A stretch of DNA of 34,276 bases, taken from IMG/VR virus record IMGVR_UViG_3300047300_000344, positions 1 through 34,276 of that record; one strand, given 5' to 3'. The stretch is from a virus. Positions within the stretch are counted from its first letter, which is position 1. Each line of letters begins with the position of its first letter. Below are positions 6,935 to 17,502 of this stretch, piece after piece. The notes under the pieces were generated by a model. It saw nothing but the letters and a program-made list of their open reading frames with translations, had not been told where the DNA came from and ran no database searches. The position numbers were made by a program, and so were the translations under genes.

Positions 6935-9900
6935 TTACACTACCTCGCTTAAATAAATTGTTGTGGATGGACCATCCTGATTTCTATTATACTCTATAGA
7001 ATACACCACAAATCTAGAGCCATCTGCAGAAATCTGATTTATCTCTGTACTGTTAGTGTTGCTTGTTGGCATTTGGTAATCAATTTCTAGAATGTCTCCC
7101 AGCTGAATAATTGGCATACCAAAAACCTCTATTCCTACAGAACGTCTTGGCTTCATTAGTTTTGTTGCAATCCAGTCCATCAGCCCTTCGGCTGCATCTT
7201 GAGACTGAATGTACTGACCACTAATATTAAACTCTTTCTTTCCATATGTCATTCTGCTATTTTTAATATCATAATAAATATTATTTGCATTAACTGGATT
7301 GTCAAATAATGAGTCACCGCTAAATGTTGGGTTAGAGAAATCTGACTTCTTTGCAAAGAATTCATCGACTGTCAAGTCGTGCTCTGACTGCTGTGTAAAG
7401 GTTACGCCAAGAATTCTTAGGTAATTTCCAGTTGTAGAGTCTAGGTTTAGTACTGTGTCTGTTGTATTAAATATCAAGAACTCTGCTCCGTATGGGTCTG
7501 CTGCAAACCCAGAAATGGTGTAGCCTTGCAGTTTATTGAATGTTGGAGCTATCTTAGCTTGTAGAGCTGGATAAGCCTTGTCATACTTAATGTTAAAGTA
7601 TGAGCACTCACGCATAATGGTTCCAAACTCATCGTAGTATATTAAATATTCTGGTGGCTGTAATGCACTAAGACTTTTTACGTATGTTGACTGAATACCT
7701 GCACCCAAAGCATACTTTGAGTATGTTCCAGATGTACTAGAAAGTTTACCGTCGTCAAAGACTGTTGCAAATGGGGTGTCTGCTTTTGGTTGCTTATTGT
7801 ATGCCTCGTTTGGTGTGATGGCATAAACATTCTCAAACATTACCCTAGACGCACCACGAACAAACAGTGCTACGTTATTTACCATGTTTATTGGAGAAGT
7901 ATCTGTTATAGAGGCGATAAGGTTATTGTTAATAAAAAGATTAAAGACCCTCTTCTTTCCAATCTTTGTATGCTCTATAGCTAGGTCATATACTGTTGGA
8001 TATTCTTCCCCAGTTACCCTGGACTGACCAGTAAACTTTCCGTCATCAACAAGTATCTGGTGCTGCCCCCTCCAAAGCAATAGTGGTATGGCTGGGTCAG
8101 TAGAGGTTTTTCCAGTTTCTTTTTGTATCTTATAAAAAAGAACATTGTGAAAACCATTATAAACGTTGTTTTCTGTTAGAGCAACTACTTCAAAGTAGTA
8201 TCCTGCATTGGTAGCATTATCAATTCCAATTGCAATACCTCCAGATGCACCAGCAACTAGCGTATTTTGACTTGGTTGCTTTGACTCAATGTTTGCCAAT
8301 GACATACTTCCAACTGGTGTCTGGAATCTGTCTTTTGAGTTCTCGTAGTTTCCAACTATTCTAAGCCTTGTTCCTAAATGAGCATACTCTCTTGTTAGTG
8401 GCTTGTATACATAAGATATATGGTCAGATGGTTTTGTTCCTGTTCCCGAAAAGCTTGGTCCATCAAAAACAAATGCTGATGACTGAACAGAACCTACCTG
8501 AGTTGTCTTTAAGCTATTGACTTTTGTTTCCGTAAGCTGCTCTGAAGATAGAACATTTTTAATAATTCCATTTCTAGTTGACTTTTGTGCAACAGCGTTA
8601 TTCTGACCTGCTAAGGCATTTGTAGTTGCTGGAACCACCTCTGGTAAAGTTGTTCCATAGAACAAAAACTTAGATTTCATTTTGCAACCTTTTACATAGG
8701 TGTTGCTTGCCCAATCAGCAGACAGTCCTGCTGGATGAGAAACTACAGATGTTCCAAACTGACCTCTACCGTGCTTTACCACACTGCCATTAACAATATC
8801 TCCATTTGAATCGTACTGTGGCTCTGTAAAAATTCTTACCCTGCCTGTTGGATATATTTTTCCACCAAAAGTTAGTTTTGAAAAATAGTTTTGATACTCT
8901 TCTACACTCTTAATCCAAACGTTTCCATAGACTGGAACATTATATTCTACAGCGTCATATCTAATAATTTCTCCGTTTGCATAAAAATATCCTTTGTATC
9001 TAGATATCCAATAAATTCCTTCACCAAAATCGATGATGTTGTTGATAACTTCGCCAGAGCTTACTGTGGGCAATGTTGCCGAAAGCTCTGTGTTTAGAGG
9101 AATGGCACTAAGTGAATATGCCGAAGCAGTAGAAAGCTCATCATTGACCGACTTAGTATTTTGTTCTGGAGCAATCTCCCAAAGCAATACAGGCTTATAT
9201 TGCCAGGTTCTTTCTGAATCAACCAAGTAGGACTGTTTCAAAGAGCCATATGATTTTTGAATGTACTTAGATGAATACATGATTTTACCGTCATTGTATA
9301 CGTCGGCAACCTGTGCTTTGATATCCATAATGTTTGATAGGTTTGATGGATTTGTAGAGCTATTTTCAATAGCACCAGACTCAGCAAAATCAATGCTTCC
9401 ATAAAGAGTTGCATTAGTTGAACGCTGTGTGCTGGTAGGCATCATGTAGTTTTTTGACATAAAGATTAGGTTGTTTGATTCGTCAAAGAAGATGGCTGTC
9501 TGGGTTGATATCGCTAACTCATTTAGCACCTCTGCTACAGTTGTCTCTGGTCCAATAAAGAAGTATGGAATGATTGGGTCATCTTCATAAACAGTATTTC
9601 CATTTTCTGTAATGGTGTTACCATCTGCGTCTACCTTCGGAACTTTCAAAAATGAATAATTTGAGAAACCAACGGAATCTAAAAGAACTGATGCTGCATA
9701 GCTTAGTGAAACATCTTCTAATAGAATCTGTGGTGCAGTTAGTGATTCGAAGTAGAAGTATAGGTCTCTTAGTCTTATTGTAACTGCCCTGGTCTGATTA
9801 TTGATATCTGGGAAGCCTTCTGCATACAAAACTTTTTGAGGAATGTAGTAGTCATAGCCATTAACATCAAGAACTATTTCATAGAATTTAATTTGTAGAT

Positions 9901-11296
9901 TTTGTGTAGATAGCGATTTAATGATGCTGCTACTGTTATAAATATTAAATGCTTGGTCATAGTCAAACAAAGTGATGGACCCTGTGCCAGCAAGCAACCT
10001 TCCTACTGGCAAACCGCTAGTACCAATATCTGATGCATCCTTTTTAATTGAATAGTTTTCTGTTTTTTCTGTTAAGTCTATAGCAAGTCTAGGAGAAATT
10101 TCAATTAGGTCAAATGTTGAGTCTGCTTTATTCATTGTCTCTACAACAACACGAACACCTTTAATGTTTTGAAATTCTCTATAATATGTCGTCCCACCAC
10201 TAGAATATGACTTAGTATCCACTAGCTCTGTGACATATGGAGTTGTTCTGTTTACAGATTCGTCGTACTTGTACCAGCCATATGTTGGGGTAAATGGTGC
10301 ATCATAAGATAAGCCATTCCACACGTAGTATTGACCGATGTCTGTAGAACTTGTTTTTACCAAGTAAGCATATCCAGTAACTGATGTTGTTGGAAGTAAG
10401 TCTGAGCTTGAATACTCTCCAGCATAAACAAAGTTTGTTGTATAGCTTCCTGGAATATTTGTTAAACCATAAGCAAGCTCTACATAGCCATTGTATGTGA
10501 CAACATCTGTAGTAAAGTTTGTGGCTGTGGTCCACTTTGAAGTAGCAGGGTCAAGGTACTGAATCTTCCATTTCAGTGGTGTTGCTTTGTTGGTTGAACC
10601 GTAGAATGGGTCAGAGAAGCTTCTATATCCGTCTTTAAATGTTCCTAGGTCAATTGAGCCGATGTGAGACTGCATCTTTACAACAATTCTATTTGCAGAG
10701 ACAGCGTTTCTATATACAACAAATGGTGCTGCATCGTCAATAAAATGTTCGCCACCAGATGTTTTTGAGATTCCTCGCTCTACAGTCGTAGAACCAGATG
10801 TTTCTGTTCTAAAAGAAGTCCAATACTTAAATTTGTCATTCTTGTCGGCTAGGTAATACCTCGGTCTCTTAGCCATTTCTGGGTGAGTGTGATTAATCCA
10901 ATCATCTGCAAAGTATACAAGCTTATTGATTCCTGAGCGTGGTCTAAATCTATTTAGACAATCTTCTAGGGAAAATAATTGTTTTCTTTTTTCATCAGTT
11001 GTTGCAAAAACAGCAGGGGTTGATGTATCGCTATATCCAGAGTTTAGCACAACATCTGCATCTGTTGCACCATAATAATATTTTGGTGATGAGGCAGATG
11101 TTTCTAGTGCCCAGTCATCTTGCACTACGCCAAAATTTGCTTCTGTAGGGCTGGCTACTGTTGGACGGAATCTGTAGTTACCAATCTCAAGAATATTTTG
11201 TGCTGTATTAAGATTCCATTCTGCACAAACAAGCGAACGAATTTTTAAAGATGAAGAAGATTCTAGGTGTGCCTTTAATGTTGCGTCAGTATACAT
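6935..11296 (-). CDS. Large tail hub/tip protein (tail-associated, Tal-like) with concanavalin-like domain
   Basis: 1453 residues. N-terminal third: beta-rich regions, including a discoidin-like stretch ending in LGTFKDGYRSFSDPFYG. Middle: hub-type sequence with IIPYFFIGPETTVAEVLNEL and TAIFFDESNNLIFMSKNYMM, typical of the ring-forming domains of baseplate hub proteins. Residues about 960-1160 form a concanavalin/LamG-like jelly roll (LRIVGNYENS ... AGYYFEVVAL ... RVFNLFINNNLIASI). The C-terminus returns to hub sequence: FGMPIIQLGDILEIDYQMP and then SIEYNRNQDGPSTTIYLSEV. Such a protein closes the tail tip and may carry a sugar-binding insert. No obvious peptidase or lysozyme catalytic motif was found. 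GGAAGAGGTTTAA precedes the ATG; the spacing to the previous stop is zero. Confidence 0.75.
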   Translation of the reverse strand: MYTDATLKAHLESSSSLKIRSLVCAEWNLNTAQNILEIGNYRFRPTVASPTEANFGVVQDDWALETSASSPKYYYGATDADVVLNSGYSDTSTPAVFATTDEKRKQLFSLEDCLNRFRPRSGINKLVYFADDWINHTHPEMAKRPRYYLADKNDKFKYWTSFRTETSGSTTVERGISKTSGGEHFIDDAAPFVVYRNAVSANRIVVKMQSHIGSIDLGTFKDGYRSFSDPFYGSTNKATPLKWKIQYLDPATSKWTTATNFTTDVVTYNGYVELAYGLTNIPGSYTTNFVYAGEYSSSDLLPTTSVTGYAYLVKTSSTDIGQYYVWNGLSYDAPFTPTYGWYKYDESVNRTTPYVTELVDTKSYSSGGTTYYREFQNIKGVRVVVETMNKADSTFDLIEISPRLAIDLTEKTENYSIKKDASDIGTSGLPVGRLLAGTGSITLFDYDQAFNIYNSSSIIKSLSTQNLQIKFYEIVLDVNGYDYYIPQKVLYAEGFPDINNQTRAVTIRLRDLYFYFESLTAPQILLEDVSLSYAASVLLDSVGFSNYSFLKVPKVDADGNTITENGNTVYEDDPIIPYFFIGPETTVAEVLNELAISTQTAIFFDESNNLIFMSKNYMMPTSTQRSTNATLYGSIDFAESGAIENSSTNPSNLSNIMDIKAQVADVYNDGKIMYSSKYIQKSYGSLKQSYLVDSERTWQYKPVLLWEIAPEQNTKSVNDELSTASAYSLSAIPLNTELSATLPTVSSGEVINNIIDFGEGIYWISRYKGYFYANGEIIRYDAVEYNVPVYGNVWIKSVEEYQNYFSKLTFGGKIYPTGRVRIFTEPQYDSNGDIVNGSVVKHGRGQFGTSVVSHPAGLSADWASNTYVKGCKMKSKFLFYGTTLPEVVPATTNALAGQNNAVAQKSTRNGIIKNVLSSEQLTETKVNSLKTTQVGSVQSSAFVFDGPSFSGTGTKPSDHISYVYKPLTREYAHLGTRLRIVGNYENSKDRFQTPVGSMSLANIESKQPSQNTLVAGASGGIAIGIDNATNAGYYFEVVALTENNVYNGFHNVLFYKIQKETGKTSTDPAIPLLLWRGQHQILVDDGKFTGQSRVTGEEYPTVYDLAIEHTKIGKKRVFNLFINNNLIASITDTSPINMVNNVALFVRGASRVMFENVYAITPNEAYNKQPKADTPFATVFDDGKLSSTSGTYSKYALGAGIQSTYVKSLSALQPPEYLIYYDEFGTIMRECSYFNIKYDKAYPALQAKIAPTFNKLQGYTISGFAADPYGAEFLIFNTTDTVLNLDSTTGNYLRILGVTFTQQSEHDLTVDEFFAKKSDFSNPTFSGDSLFDNPVNANNIYYDIKNSRMTYGKKEFNISGQYIQSQDAAEGLMDWIATKLMKPRRSVGIEVFGMPIIQLGDILEIDYQMPTSNTNSTEINQISADGSRFVVYSIEYNRNQDGPSTTIYLSEVV

Positions 11297-12178
11297 TTAA
11301 ACCTCTTCCAGTGTAATAGAAATATTCCATAGGTCGTGATTAGTTCCTCCACGTCTTTCAACTGTGTATGAGAAATCAGAAATAAACATTTCTACTATTT
11401 GATTGTATTTTCCAAGGTTTGCATATTTATCAGTTACACCAGTAACTGCATCAAAGTTATTAAACTTATCGTAAGCTAGGTATACCCAGAAAGAACCCTT
11501 GTGATTTTCGTACCAGTCTAGCAAATCCACTCCTCCAGCACCGCCGTCTGATGTGTATTGATACAAAAATGTTCCACTAGACGGACCAATTGTATCCTTT
11601 AGTCCTGCGTATCCAGTAGTAGATGCTTCTCCAGTTGAATAGTTAAAGTCTGGGCTGTTAGAGAAAGAACGAGATGGCAACAGTTGCCAAGATGTGGAAA
11701 TTTGAAGTTTATCTGCAATATGATATGACCGCATACGACCATTAACCATTCTTCTACGAGACTCAATACGCATAGGCTTTACATCTATTCCAGAGCGATT
11801 GTCGTCAGACAGGATTAGAAACTCTCCTACTGCTGTTGCCTTTGCGTTAGTTAAAGTTGGGGTTCCAGTTGTGGTATTTGTTACCCTAAAGTATGTTGAA
11901 GTAGCAGCAGTAACTGTAAATTGACCGTTAAACCCAGAAATAGATAGACCAGAAATGATAACAACATCTCCAACCTGAAACGTATTGTTTGCTGTATACT
12001 CTACTGTGCCAGAGCTTGGATAAGCGTCGTTTACTGCAGTAATTGAAGCTATAGAGTTTACCTCTTGTCCTAGTGGAACGTAGGTTCCGCTTACAAGAGT
12101 TCCAGAATTTTCTGAGAACATAATTCCCTGTGGTCTTTGGTATTGTTTTCTACCAGTCATGTACGCTAGTCCAGCCAT
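11297..12178 (-). CDS. Distal-tail-like minor tail protein
   Basis: 293 residues, directly after the tape measure and before the hub protein, the usual place of the Dit (distal tail) protein. The order is: N-terminal arm, an inserted beta domain at about 40-120 (VEYTANNTFQVGDVVIISGL then a short FRVTNTTTGTPTL strand) and a C-terminal half with GSFWVYLAYDKFNN and ISDFSYTVERRGG that looks like the ring-forming core. The insert is similar in style to the KOW/Ig-like loops found on tail proteins. AGGAGCAATAGG precedes the ATG, which overlaps the tape-measure stop (TAATG). Dit is the most economical call, but sequence similarity is too weak to be certain. Confidence 0.6.
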   Translation of the reverse strand: MAGLAYMTGRKQYQRPQGIMFSENSGTLVSGTYVPLGQEVNSIASITAVNDAYPSSGTVEYTANNTFQVGDVVIISGLSISGFNGQFTVTAATSTYFRVTNTTTGTPTLTNAKATAVGEFLILSDDNRSGIDVKPMRIESRRRMVNGRMRSYHIADKLQISTSWQLLPSRSFSNSPDFNYSTGEASTTGYAGLKDTIGPSSGTFLYQYTSDGGAGGVDLLDWYENHKGSFWVYLAYDKFNNFDAVTGVTDKYANLGKYNQIVEMFISDFSYTVERRGGTNHDLWNISITLEEV

Positions 12179-15100
12179 TAAAACCTATTGCTCCTAATAT
12201 TTTGAGATTCTACACGTCTAATGCTATCCATTACTCTGTTTGCAATTTCATTTGCATCAGAGGCTGACGACACGTTAACGCTTATACTATAATTATACAC
12301 TGAACTGCCTAGCATTCCAGTATCTTTTACAGTTCCACCATTTGCATATCCATTTATCTTGCTTAGTGTATCTACACCAATTCTATCTACCGCAGATTTT
12401 CTAATAACGAATTCTCCAGGAGTTAACATAGCTGGAACGGTATCTGTTCCATTAGCAAAGCCACCAGCAGCAAAGTATGATGGAACCATACCGCCCTTTG
12501 AGAACTTAAACTTAGTATTTCCAAACTGATACAAGTTGTCCTTATATTGTAGCAACGCAATCTGTGCTTCAATCTGACTTCTGTTTTTGCCGCCAGCTGT
12601 AATTGCAGATAGGTCCCTTTGACGCTGTGCTTCAATGGCTGCACCCTGTCTGTCAAAGCCTAGGTTTGAAGCATATGACCTTGATTCTGCAGCAGCATTA
12701 GCAGCAGCAGCAACGTCACCACGAGATACGGCATCAGCGAGGTTTAGCTGTAATTGCTGTTGACGAGTAATTTCTTCATTAGCTTGCTTAACCTTTTCTA
12801 AGGCTTCAACCCTCTTGTCATAAGTTTTATTAATCTTATCTTCTTTATAGGCAATAATGTCAAGTGCTATTTGAAGAAGGTCAATCTTCTTTTGTGTGGC
12901 TTCTAGTCGTGCCTCTAGTGCTGTCTTTTTATCTCCACCGCTAGTATCGGTAAGCTTGCCAAAATCTGTTGTCTTATAAAGATTCATAATTTTTGCAATT
13001 GCAATTGCTTGTTCTGTAAATGTTCCATTGTTTAGCAATGCTTGGGTTTGATTATCAATCATATTATTTTGAGCCATAACTAGAAGCTTAAACTGTTCAT
13101 TAATGTCTCTCATATTGCTAACAACCTTTGTAAGATTAGCATCCCCAATTTCTTTGAGCATTTTAGCAACAACTAATTGCTTTGCCTCTTTTTGTAATCC
13201 ATTAAATTGTTTAGAAAGTTGAGCAACTCCACGTCGATATTGGTTTGCTGAAATCAGACCAGCGTGATATTGGTCTTTAAGTGCTTGTAATGCAGCAAGA
13301 CTTCCGCCTGCTGCTGTTTCAAGGTTTTTCTTTCCTGCTTCTGTTGTTGGTGATGTGTCTGTTCCATACTTTACCATTCCAGAACCACCATTTAGACCAA
13401 TAAGGTCTGTGGTTTTTATTGAACCAATACCACGTGCTGCTGCACCGACCTGACCGACCGATACTCCAAATGCTTTTTGTCCAACTTTTGTTCCAATTCC
13501 AAACTGACTTCCAACACTTGTTGCACGACCAGCCATCATAGAAATTGCTTGTAGCTGCTGCTGAACTTCTTCATTGCTATATCCTTGTGCTCTTAATTGC
13601 ATTCCAAGATTTTGAAGTGTCATTTGTGCATCTACTGGATTCATGTTCTTTAGTCTAGATGCTAGCTGCTTATTTTGCTTTTTAAATTCTGGGTCTTTGG
13701 CTAGGGCAGCAACAGTTCCAGAGTTTTGAGCACCAAAACCACCACCAAGAGATGTCTCACGAATTGATGAAGTAGGAGTAATGTCTCTGCCAAAGAATTG
13801 AGATGCAGCAGATTTTTGACCCTGTGAAGCCAACTGGGACCTACCAACAGCTACCCTGGCTTCAACTCTCTTCTTTTCTTCATCTGCTGCTGCTTTTGCA
13901 ACTGCACCAAGCAAACTTATTGCTGTAATTGCAATACCAATTGGTCCAGCAAATCTAAGGAGTAGTGGAACAACTTTGCCCAATACCCCACCAAACATAC
14001 CAACAATAGATGAAACCATTGATACAGTATTAAGCATTCCTTGCATTTCTGGTGGTGCTGCCATAGATGCCATGGCTGCAGCACCTGCTACACCAAAGCC
14101 ACCACCACTAATTTTTCCGCCAATATTAATCTTGCCAGTTTTAACTTGATTGTATCTAACCTTTGCTCTAGCAAGCCTCATTTGGTTCTTTGTTTTTCTT
14201 GACAAAGCATTTCCGTTTGCTCTCATTGCTGCTGCTTCAGCAGCCTGTCTTGCTTCTAGGTCTCCAGGAGTTTGAACTCTTCTTCTACCACCAGACTGTG
14301 TTCCACCTGGTGTAATAATCATTGGTGCTGTGCTTCCACCTGGGTCCTGTGCTCTTCTAGCTTTTCCAGATGCTCCACCAACAACAGCATTTGCAAGTGT
14401 TTGTCCAGCAGCCTTAGCATCATCTACCTGAGACTTTGCACCACTATTAAGAGCCCTTCCATAATCTTCACCTGCATCAATGGCTTCTTGTGGTGGAGAG
14501 TTACGCTTAGTTGCTCTATCAAATCCGTTGGCAACTGCATCATTCCAAGCTTTCTTAACTCTTTCAGCAAATGACATTCCTTTTGCTCTTAGTTGTTGTG
14601 TTGGAACTGTTACAGCTTTACCAATTTCGCCTTCTTTTGTTATTTGTGTAACGCCCTGCTGACCTCTTTGTACCATTGCCTGTGCAGACTTAGTAAGATT
14701 TCCAGATTTAGCATATTCTGACATTGGAACTGATTTAGGGTCTGTCAGGTGTGCAAGAACTAGCTCTTCTTCTGGAGGAAGCATTCCAGATAAATTTTCC
14801 CCTGTTTGTAGATAACCACGTTTTTTATTTTTATAAGATGCCAGTCTCTTAAAGATACCCATTCTTCCAATTGAGTCAACTCTTCCACTCTTTCTAATTC
14901 TTAGCTTAGTTGGGTCTTCTACCGTAGTTAGCTGTGACTGAACTCTTTGCACTGCAGAAAGTTGCTGTGGTGTAAGCATATCTGAGTTTGCAGCTACTGC
15001 TTTTTTAAATTCTGCTCCAACAGCTGCGTCACCAATTTTGCCTGGAATTCTTGAAATGCTTTCACCTAGGGTCTTTGAAGTTTTTTCTACAAACGCAACT

Positions 15101-17487
15101 AGTTCTGGATTTCTTTCAATTTCTCTTCTAATATTTGCTTGAGAAACTCTCTGACCGCTTTCAATAAGCATCTGAGTTGCTGCTTCGTGTAGAATTGGTG
15201 AAAGAACTTTTCCTCCACGAGCCAAAATATTTTTACCAAGACTTCCAGCATCTGCCTTGCCAGCTTTTAAGTCATAGTTTTCTGTTGCTGTAAATAATCC
15301 AACTGCGTTTGTGTAAGACTTTACGTCTGGACCTCCAACAATGCTTCCACCATCTGGACTTGCATATCCTGGAACCGTTCCTGCTGCAATATTTTGCAAC
15401 AATGGAAGATACTGCTTAGTTCTCTTTGCACTTGTAATAAACTCTCCATTAGATACCATAGCTGGAATAGAGTCTGATGTTCCACTTCCTGGACCCATAA
15501 TCATTCCACCTTCAGCAAATCTTTTAACTGGTGTTGCTGGTCTCATTCCAGAAGCAGCAATATTTCTTTGATAAGCAGCAGTTAGTTGATTAAGTGCTCC
15601 TGCCTCAAGAGTAAATGTTTGGCGAAGTTTATTGTGTGCTTGGTCAAGTGAGGATGCGATTGCAGCAGCCTCTACTTGCTCATTGGTCATATATTGTGTT
15701 TGACTTGCTAAGTCTCTAGAGCTACCGCCAAGTTTATTAAAACCATTCTTCATAAGAGCAAATAGTTTAATGATGTTTGCTGCACCGTTTGCAATCAGAC
15801 CGAATGTCATTAGGAAGATTGGACCGATACCACCAATTAGACCAGTAGCATTAACAATAAACTGCTTGATACCACTGTCAAGATTATTAAACGATTTTAG
15901 AATATCTGAACCAAACTGGACAATTGGGGTAATAGCTTTTAAGAATTCTTCTCCAACTGGGGCAAGCTGAACCTTAATATCTTCAATGGCTTTTTGAAAC
16001 TTATACATAGGTGATTCTGACAGCTTCTTAAGCTCTGAATTGGCAAGTTTTGCAAGGTCCGTAGAAGATGATGCAGCCATTTCTAGTACACGACTAGCCT
16101 GAGTACCCTCTCCAATTACGTTTTTAAATAGTGTTGATAGACGTGAGAACTGGAACTTACCAAACAATTGCTCAATTGCTTGTGCACGGTTTAGTGGGTC
16201 TAAGGTATCTAAGGCTTTAGCAAATTCAATAACAGTTCCTCTAACGTCACCCTTATTTGCTTCTACAATTTGTTTTAGATTAATTCCAAATCCAGCTAAA
16301 AAGTTTGATGCTTTTTCAGTTGGATTAATCATAGAGGCAAGACCAGACTTTAGTGCGTTTGCACCTTCAGAGGCATTGATACCACCTTCACGCATTGCTG
16401 TTAGGAAGAATGTTAGGTCTTCTACGTTACCACCCAATTGTTTAATTACTGGTCCTGCTTTTGGAATAGCCTCTGTTAGGTCTTCAATAGATGTTACAGT
16501 TTGGTTTTCAACTGCGTTTAAGAAATTAATTTTTTTACCTAAATCTTGAGCTTTTACTCCAAATGCATCTGTTAGGGACATTGTAGTTTGCAATGCCTGT
16601 TGTTGCTCTACGTTACCAAGAACTGCTAGTCTGTTTGCCTGATTAACCTGAGATAAAAGTGCAGCACCAGTTTTACCAGTTGCAGCAGCGGAAGCTGCCA
16701 ATTCCATAGTTTTTGATGCAGCGACACCATACTTAGTAAACTCTGTTGCTAGGTCACGAATATCTTTGAGTGCTTTATTTGTTTCTTGAGAAGTAGTAAA
16801 GATATCTCCATAAACACGTTTGAACTTGATAGCTTGAGCTTCCATTTCCATAAATGTTTTAGCTGCTGTACTTCCTAGAATACCCAAAGGAATTGTAAAA
16901 CCAACCATAAGCTGACGACCAGCCCACTGGGTGTTTTTACCAAAGTTTAGAAGGTTTGTTGAGCCTTGCTTTAATAGTTGATTTAGCAATGCTTGCTTTT
17001 GTGCAGCCATGGCTGTTTTTGTTGCAAGATTTTCCATGTCAAGCACAAGTGGTCTGACTTTGATTGCTTGCATTGCACCATTTGCATCACGCCCCAATTG
17101 AATGTATTGTGTCTGCAGGTCTTTTACACGTTCACGTGCAACCTTGTTTATAGTGTCAAATTCAGACTTAAATAGTTTTCCAAAGCTTTTGGATGCCCCA
17201 CCTGCATAACGAAAATACTCTCGCATTGAGAGCTTGTTCTTTTCAAGTGAGCTAGTGAAAGACTCTGTAGTAGTCTTAATTGTTGTTAGACTTGCTGCAA
17301 ACTTACCGCTTGCATTTACATTGTCAAGTAGTGTTCTTTGTAGATTCTTGGCTGCCGCTGCTTGTGCAGATGACGACCTTGCCATTTGGGTTTGAAAGGC
17401 TGATATCTGATTCTGAAGTGCCTTGATACTCGCCATTGCATCTGACGTATCAACGTTTACTTTTATATTAGATTGGATATCAGCCAT
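12178..17487 (-). CDS. Tail tape measure protein
   Basis: 1769 residues. Sets tail length and is ejected with DNA. The N-terminal 150 residues are coiled-coil-like and Gln/Ala-rich. Residues about 190-500 match the TP901-type tape-measure core (GRQLMVGFTIPLGILGSTAA, then AREGGINASEGANALKSGLA in near form). Hydrophobic segments lie near 545-575 and 1150-1190. Two copies of the motif G-T/S-D-x-V/I-P-A-M-x-x-x-G-E-F occur, at about 665-690 and 1680-1700; these are common in tape measures. Between them is an extra region (about 700-1150) unlike the core. At the usual 0.15 nm per residue, 1769 residues predict a tail near 265 nm, so a long-tailed siphovirus. AGGGGTG precedes the ATG; the gene follows the second chaperone by 15 nt. 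Confidence 0.93.
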   Translation of the reverse strand: MADIQSNIKVNVDTSDAMASIKALQNQISAFQTQMARSSSAQAAAAKNLQRTLLDNVNASGKFAASLTTIKTTTESFTSSLEKNKLSMREYFRYAGGASKSFGKLFKSEFDTINKVARERVKDLQTQYIQLGRDANGAMQAIKVRPLVLDMENLATKTAMAAQKQALLNQLLKQGSTNLLNFGKNTQWAGRQLMVGFTIPLGILGSTAAKTFMEMEAQAIKFKRVYGDIFTTSQETNKALKDIRDLATEFTKYGVAASKTMELAASAAATGKTGAALLSQVNQANRLAVLGNVEQQQALQTTMSLTDAFGVKAQDLGKKINFLNAVENQTVTSIEDLTEAIPKAGPVIKQLGGNVEDLTFFLTAMREGGINASEGANALKSGLASMINPTEKASNFLAGFGINLKQIVEANKGDVRGTVIEFAKALDTLDPLNRAQAIEQLFGKFQFSRLSTLFKNVIGEGTQASRVLEMAASSSTDLAKLANSELKKLSESPMYKFQKAIEDIKVQLAPVGEEFLKAITPIVQFGSDILKSFNNLDSGIKQFIVNATGLIGGIGPIFLMTFGLIANGAANIIKLFALMKNGFNKLGGSSRDLASQTQYMTNEQVEAAAIASSLDQAHNKLRQTFTLEAGALNQLTAAYQRNIAASGMRPATPVKRFAEGGMIMGPGSGTSDSIPAMVSNGEFITSAKRTKQYLPLLQNIAAGTVPGYASPDGGSIVGGPDVKSYTNAVGLFTATENYDLKAGKADAGSLGKNILARGGKVLSPILHEAATQMLIESGQRVSQANIRREIERNPELVAFVEKTSKTLGESISRIPGKIGDAAVGAEFKKAVAANSDMLTPQQLSAVQRVQSQLTTVEDPTKLRIRKSGRVDSIGRMGIFKRLASYKNKKRGYLQTGENLSGMLPPEEELVLAHLTDPKSVPMSEYAKSGNLTKSAQAMVQRGQQGVTQITKEGEIGKAVTVPTQQLRAKGMSFAERVKKAWNDAVANGFDRATKRNSPPQEAIDAGEDYGRALNSGAKSQVDDAKAAGQTLANAVVGGASGKARRAQDPGGSTAPMIITPGGTQSGGRRRVQTPGDLEARQAAEAAAMRANGNALSRKTKNQMRLARAKVRYNQVKTGKINIGGKISGGGFGVAGAAAMASMAAPPEMQGMLNTVSMVSSIVGMFGGVLGKVVPLLLRFAGPIGIAITAISLLGAVAKAAADEEKKRVEARVAVGRSQLASQGQKSAASQFFGRDITPTSSIRETSLGGGFGAQNSGTVAALAKDPEFKKQNKQLASRLKNMNPVDAQMTLQNLGMQLRAQGYSNEEVQQQLQAISMMAGRATSVGSQFGIGTKVGQKAFGVSVGQVGAAARGIGSIKTTDLIGLNGGSGMVKYGTDTSPTTEAGKKNLETAAGGSLAALQALKDQYHAGLISANQYRRGVAQLSKQFNGLQKEAKQLVVAKMLKEIGDANLTKVVSNMRDINEQFKLLVMAQNNMIDNQTQALLNNGTFTEQAIAIAKIMNLYKTTDFGKLTDTSGGDKKTALEARLEATQKKIDLLQIALDIIAYKEDKINKTYDKRVEALEKVKQANEEITRQQQLQLNLADAVSRGDVAAAANAAAESRSYASNLGFDRQGAAIEAQRQRDLSAITAGGKNRSQIEAQIALLQYKDNLYQFGNTKFKFSKGGMVPSYFAAGGFANGTDTVPAMLTPGEFVIRKSAVDRIGVDTLSKINGYANGGTVKDTGMLGSSVYNYSISVNVSSASDANEIANRVMDSIRRVESQNIRSNRF

Positions 17488-17502
17488 TCATTTGCACCCC
17501 TA

